Shown one piece after another: positions 6,156 to 8,218 of a stretch of DNA of 8,218 nt. The position numbers and the translations under genes were made by a program. Origin of the DNA: Sulfurimonas sp. (GTDB lineage: Bacteria; Campylobacterota; Campylobacteria; Campylobacterales; Sulfurimonadaceae). Below the pieces are notes generated by a model, which ran no database searches, was not told the origin of the DNA, and saw only the letters and a program-made list of their open reading frames with translations. The first letter of the stretch is position 1; each line of letters begins with the position of its first letter. Location: contig WFPU01000034.1 in NCBI GenBank assembly GCA_015487435.1, forward strand, positions 1-8,218, given 5' to 3'.

Positions 6156-6734
6156 TTACTCCCCTCCCAACATAAATCCAACTCCAAAAGCAGCTGCTAA
6201 TGGTAGTAGCCAATCAGAAGTGCTTGAGTTTGGCACAGATTTAGCTTGATATTTTTGTATAAACTCTATTTGCGTTTGAATATCTGGTGCATACTCTATT
6301 TTTGCATCTTCGGGGGTGTTTTGCAGGGCATCTTTGATATATACATGTAAAAGAAGTAACTCTTTGAGCATCACCGAACAAATAGAGACAAAAGCATCTA
6401 TAACCTCTTGCTCTTCGCTAAAATCATCAGCATAAAAACACTCTATATCTTCATATAATTTTATGAGCTTATCTATCTCGGTACCTAGCAAACCGAAAGA
6501 GTATGCTATCTTACTGTCTGCTTCTTGCTCATCTTTGTAGCTTTGATTAAGTAGTGGAGTAACTTTATTTTGTAGAGTATCAAGAATTGAACGGTTATAA
6601 CTATCTAGTTTTTTAAACCACTCTTCTATATCTGATTCTAAAAAAACAACCTGCCTTGTTTTGGCTATCTTTTTAGATAAACTCTCTTTTATACGGAGTT
6701 GATTTTGGTTGATGGTGTTGTATGTTTTTTGCAT
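6156..6734 (-). CDS. small helical protein with hydrophobic C-terminal tail, function unknown
   Basis: A 192-residue protein. I do not recognise a named family. Residues 1-140 are charged and predicted helical with heptad-like hydrophobic spacing (IEEWFKKLDSYNRSILDTL, then IDKLIKLYEDIECF and VMLKELLLLHVYIKDAL). About 150-172 is a polar linker, and 174-192 (DWLLPLAAAFGVGFMLGGE) is a small-residue-rich hydrophobic stretch that fits a C-terminal membrane anchor. There is no signal peptide or catalytic motif. Its ATG shares one base with the TAA stop of the KAP gene (TAATG), so it is probably translated by reinitiation in fixed ratio with the NTPase. The abi gene follows after 4 bp. Inferred role: a membrane-tethered adaptor or regulator between the KAP NTPase and the Abi effector. 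A restriction-linked gene of unknown function is an equally fair description. Confidence 0.8.
   Translation of the reverse strand: MQKTYNTINQNQLRIKESLSKKIAKTRQVVFLESDIEEWFKKLDSYNRSILDTLQNKVTPLLNQSYKDEQEADSKIAYSFGLLGTEIDKLIKLYEDIECFYADDFSEEQEVIDAFVSICSVMLKELLLLHVYIKDALQNTPEDAKIEYAPDIQTQIEFIQKYQAKSVPNSSTSDWLLPLAAAFGVGFMLGGE
6159..6168 (-). promoter_or_regulatory. strong ribosome binding site that sets the abi start
   Basis: GGGAGGGGAG on the - strand lies 7 bp before the ATG at 6151, inside the last codons (Gly-Gly-Glu) of the preceding gene. It decides between the two candidate abi starts and suggests strong translation of abi relative to its coupled neighbours. Confidence 0.75.
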
Positions 6735-8062
6735 TAGTCTATGCTCAAATCAATTAGATTGGCAAAATCTTTAAACAGCCGATCATAACTTGCTTGGTGT
6801 CTATATCTAAACGGTAGTTGATTTATAAAACTTTCATTTATGTTAGAAAAGTTTGTTTTGTATGCTTCATGCCATGTAATAAAAAAATTCAAATAAGCTT
6901 GATTATCAATCTCCATAAATTTTTCTAACATTTTTTTTGCATCTTCATGCGCTTTGATATCACCAACTACTAACTTTTTATAGAGATTTGGAGTTTTTAT
7001 TTTTAGTGATATCAAATAAATTAATATCCCGTTTCCTTCTCCAGTTAAACCAGAAAAAGAGTATAAAGCAACTGCTTTTTCAATATCTCTCAACGACATT
7101 TTAAAATATTTAGCCCAAAGTCTTAAATGCGCAGTAAATCCGTTATGTTCACCATTATCCCTCCTAAATTTATATTTTTTCATAGTTAAATTTATGAATG
7201 CTAATTGTCGTTGCTCATAATTAACTCCATCATATAATGGCTTAGGCAAGGAAAAGAAAAAGTTTACAAACTTACCCAAATATGCACTAGCATCAGTTTC
7301 AAGACCATATACTCCTTTGACAGCCTTTTCTAGTTGTTCTCTATTGAGCAATAAAACAAAAATAACATTAGGAACATCAAAAAAATGTTTAACTCTTTCA
7401 ATTACATTAACTGCAAAATCCGGTTTGCATCTGTCTAGTTCATCAATAAAAATCACTATAGGTTTATCTTGTATATCTGCAAAGTCAGCCAAGTTTTTTT
7501 TGAATTCTTTCATCGCCACTTTATCTTGAGAGTATGACTCTAGATTATCTTCTATAAAACTACTTGCTAATTCAGCAAAGTGAGAAGTTTCATTTTCAGA
7601 AACTTCTCGAATTTCATCTGAGATATTTGTTGTCCCCAATAAAAATTTTCCACCTGCATTAATAGCTATTTTTCCCATTGTTGGGAGCAAAGCTTTTGCA
7701 ACGGCAATACTATTTTTTTTAAGATTATCCTGTAGGAAGTCTTCTTCAATCAACTCTAAAATTTCAGAACTCAAAAGAACAAAAGGATCTTCTATATAGT
7801 CTTGTTCAAATGCATCAATATAAATTGTTCTATACCCTAAATCTTGTAAATGTTTATTCCAGTTTTGCCCAAACCAAGTCTTCCCTTCACCCCAAGGAGC
7901 ATCAATAGCCAAAACTGAACCATCATTTAATCGCTCTAAGTATCCTGTAAGCTGTTCCGCTAATCTTCTTCTATCTAGTTTATCATTCGAAAATGCAGTA
8001 TCACCAACATATTCCCTTGTATTAGCACTTAATAATGGTTCTGTATCTTCAAAATTTGGCAT
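6734..8062 (-). CDS. KAP-family P-loop NTPase
   Basis: A 442-residue protein. Walker A is DAPWGEGKT (54-62), with the Trp-Gly before the loop typical of KAP proteins. Walker B is VIFIDELDRCKP (203-214), with the family's D-E-L-D-R signature. After it come a sensor-like FVLLLNREQLEKAV and a YLGKFVNFFFSLPKP segment (261-275), also typical of KAP. Between the Walker motifs lies a moderately apolar stretch (about 120-143) where many KAP proteins carry membrane helices, but it is too polar here for a confident call. KAP NTPases are STAND/AAA-like ATPases, often membrane-linked, and recur in phage-defence loci as sensor or switch components. The start at 8062 has AAGGGA 5 bp upstream, overlapping the previous gene's stop region. 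It lies 9 bp after the membrane-protein gene and overlaps the next gene by 1 bp, so it belongs to one operon with the Abi protein. Confidence 0.9.
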   Translation of the reverse strand: MPNFEDTEPLLSANTREYVGDTAFSNDKLDRRRLAEQLTGYLERLNDGSVLAIDAPWGEGKTWFGQNWNKHLQDLGYRTIYIDAFEQDYIEDPFVLLSSEILELIEEDFLQDNLKKNSIAVAKALLPTMGKIAINAGGKFLLGTTNISDEIREVSENETSHFAELASSFIEDNLESYSQDKVAMKEFKKNLADFADIQDKPIVIFIDELDRCKPDFAVNVIERVKHFFDVPNVIFVLLLNREQLEKAVKGVYGLETDASAYLGKFVNFFFSLPKPLYDGVNYEQRQLAFINLTMKKYKFRRDNGEHNGFTAHLRLWAKYFKMSLRDIEKAVALYSFSGLTGEGNGILIYLISLKIKTPNLYKKLVVGDIKAHEDAKKMLEKFMEIDNQAYLNFFITWHEAYKTNFSNINESFINQLPFRYRHQASYDRLFKDFANLIDLSID

Positions 8063-8067
8063 TTCTA

Positions 8068-8073
8068 TCCCTT
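8068..8073 (-). promoter_or_regulatory. ribosome binding site of the KAP gene
   Basis: AAGGGA on the - strand lies 5 bp before the ATG at 8062 and overlaps the TAA stop (8072-8074) of the preceding gene by two bases. This arrangement supports translational coupling and confirms the chosen start. Confidence 0.6.
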
Positions 8074-8218
8074 ATCTCTTCGTTCGTCTTTTAACAGCCA
8101 CTATAAAATGGTAAATAAAAACTGTGTACAACAATAAAAATATTAAACTAACAAACTCCATACCCTCTTTTAAAAACTTTTGGTAGGGAATGATATTTTT
8201 AGCAAAACTATTTAAGCT
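8072..8218 (-). CDS. 3' end of a membrane-anchored protein, truncated by the window edge
   Basis: Reading the - strand from the right edge, the frame is open for 48 codons to a TAA at 8072-8074. The fragment begins with a polar segment (NIIPYQKFLKEG), passes through a strongly hydrophobic stretch (about residues 23-40, FVSLIFLLLYTVFIYHFI) and ends with a basic tail (KRRTKR). By the positive-inside rule the short basic C-terminus would be cytoplasmic. It ends 9 bp before the KAP start, so it is the next gene upstream in the same operon. An internal ATG (8159-8161) could start a 29-residue single-span protein, but its GAGGG is only 1 bp away, so a longer gene extending right of the window is more likely. 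No family assigned. Confidence 0.6.
   Translation of the reverse strand, partial: SLNSFAKNIIPYQKFLKEGMEFVSLIFLLLYTVFIYHFIVAVKRRTKR

Noticed and set aside
6152..6187. Longer abi start 12 codons upstream
   Set aside because: It would overlap the preceding gene by 32 bp and lacks a good ribosome site, while the ATG at 6151 has a strong one at proper spacing.
8072..8161. Independent 29-residue single-span microprotein starting at the internal ATG
   Set aside because: GAGGG is only 1 bp before the ATG and the frame stays open to the window edge, so a longer gene is favoured; not excluded.
1..8218. CRISPR array, tRNA or rRNA gene, or insertion sequence
   Set aside because: I found no regularly spaced long repeats, no cloverleaf-like or rRNA-like sequence and no transposase. 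The integrase is not an IS transposase.

Overview
This is an A+T-rich window that looks like the left end of an integrated mobile element carrying phage-defence genes. Compactness, base composition, a perfect TATAAT without a clear -35 box and a restriction locus with interposed extra genes all suggest Campylobacterota (Campylobacter/Sulfurimonas-like). That assignment is an inference; there is no rRNA or marker gene here.

Layout. Positions 1-449 (+ strand) look like the old chromosome: the 3' end of an unknown gene, then the first 60-odd codons of a NERD (nuclease-related) domain protein that breaks off just before the conserved part of the domain. At the break a tyrosine recombinase begins on the other strand (434-1360, - strand); its stop codon and its catalytic Tyr codon lie within the broken gene's reading frame. 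I read this as an attachment-site junction. Positions 1361-1895 hold no convincing gene but contain three short inverted repeats and, next to the hsdR stop, four copies of AGTTTACA followed by a 15-bp palindrome.

From 1896 to the right edge everything coding is on the - strand. In transcription order (right to left) these are: the 3' end of a gene for a membrane-anchored protein (8218-8072), a KAP-family P-loop NTPase (8062-6734), a small helical protein with a hydrophobic C-terminus (6734-6156), an Abi_2/AbiF-type HEPN protein (6151-5111), and, after a 119-bp gap with its own promoter, a complete type I restriction subunit HsdR (4991-1896). The first four genes are packed with gaps of 9 bp, a 1-bp overlap and 4 bp, which implies one transcript. 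HsdM and HsdS are absent and are expected beyond the right edge.

Most interesting points. (1) The only intergenic gap next to the abi gene holds an orphan +-strand intrinsic terminator with a nested hairpin and a -10-like TATACT upstream. This is a candidate ~70-nt RNA antisense to the abi 3' end, noteworthy because AbiF proteins are reported to be toxins paired with a non-coding RNA antitoxin. (2) The KAP / small tail-anchored protein / Abi cassette is tightly coupled and could be a multi-gene defence module. (3) The element appears to have inserted into a NERD gene, with the integrase reading frame ending in the junction.
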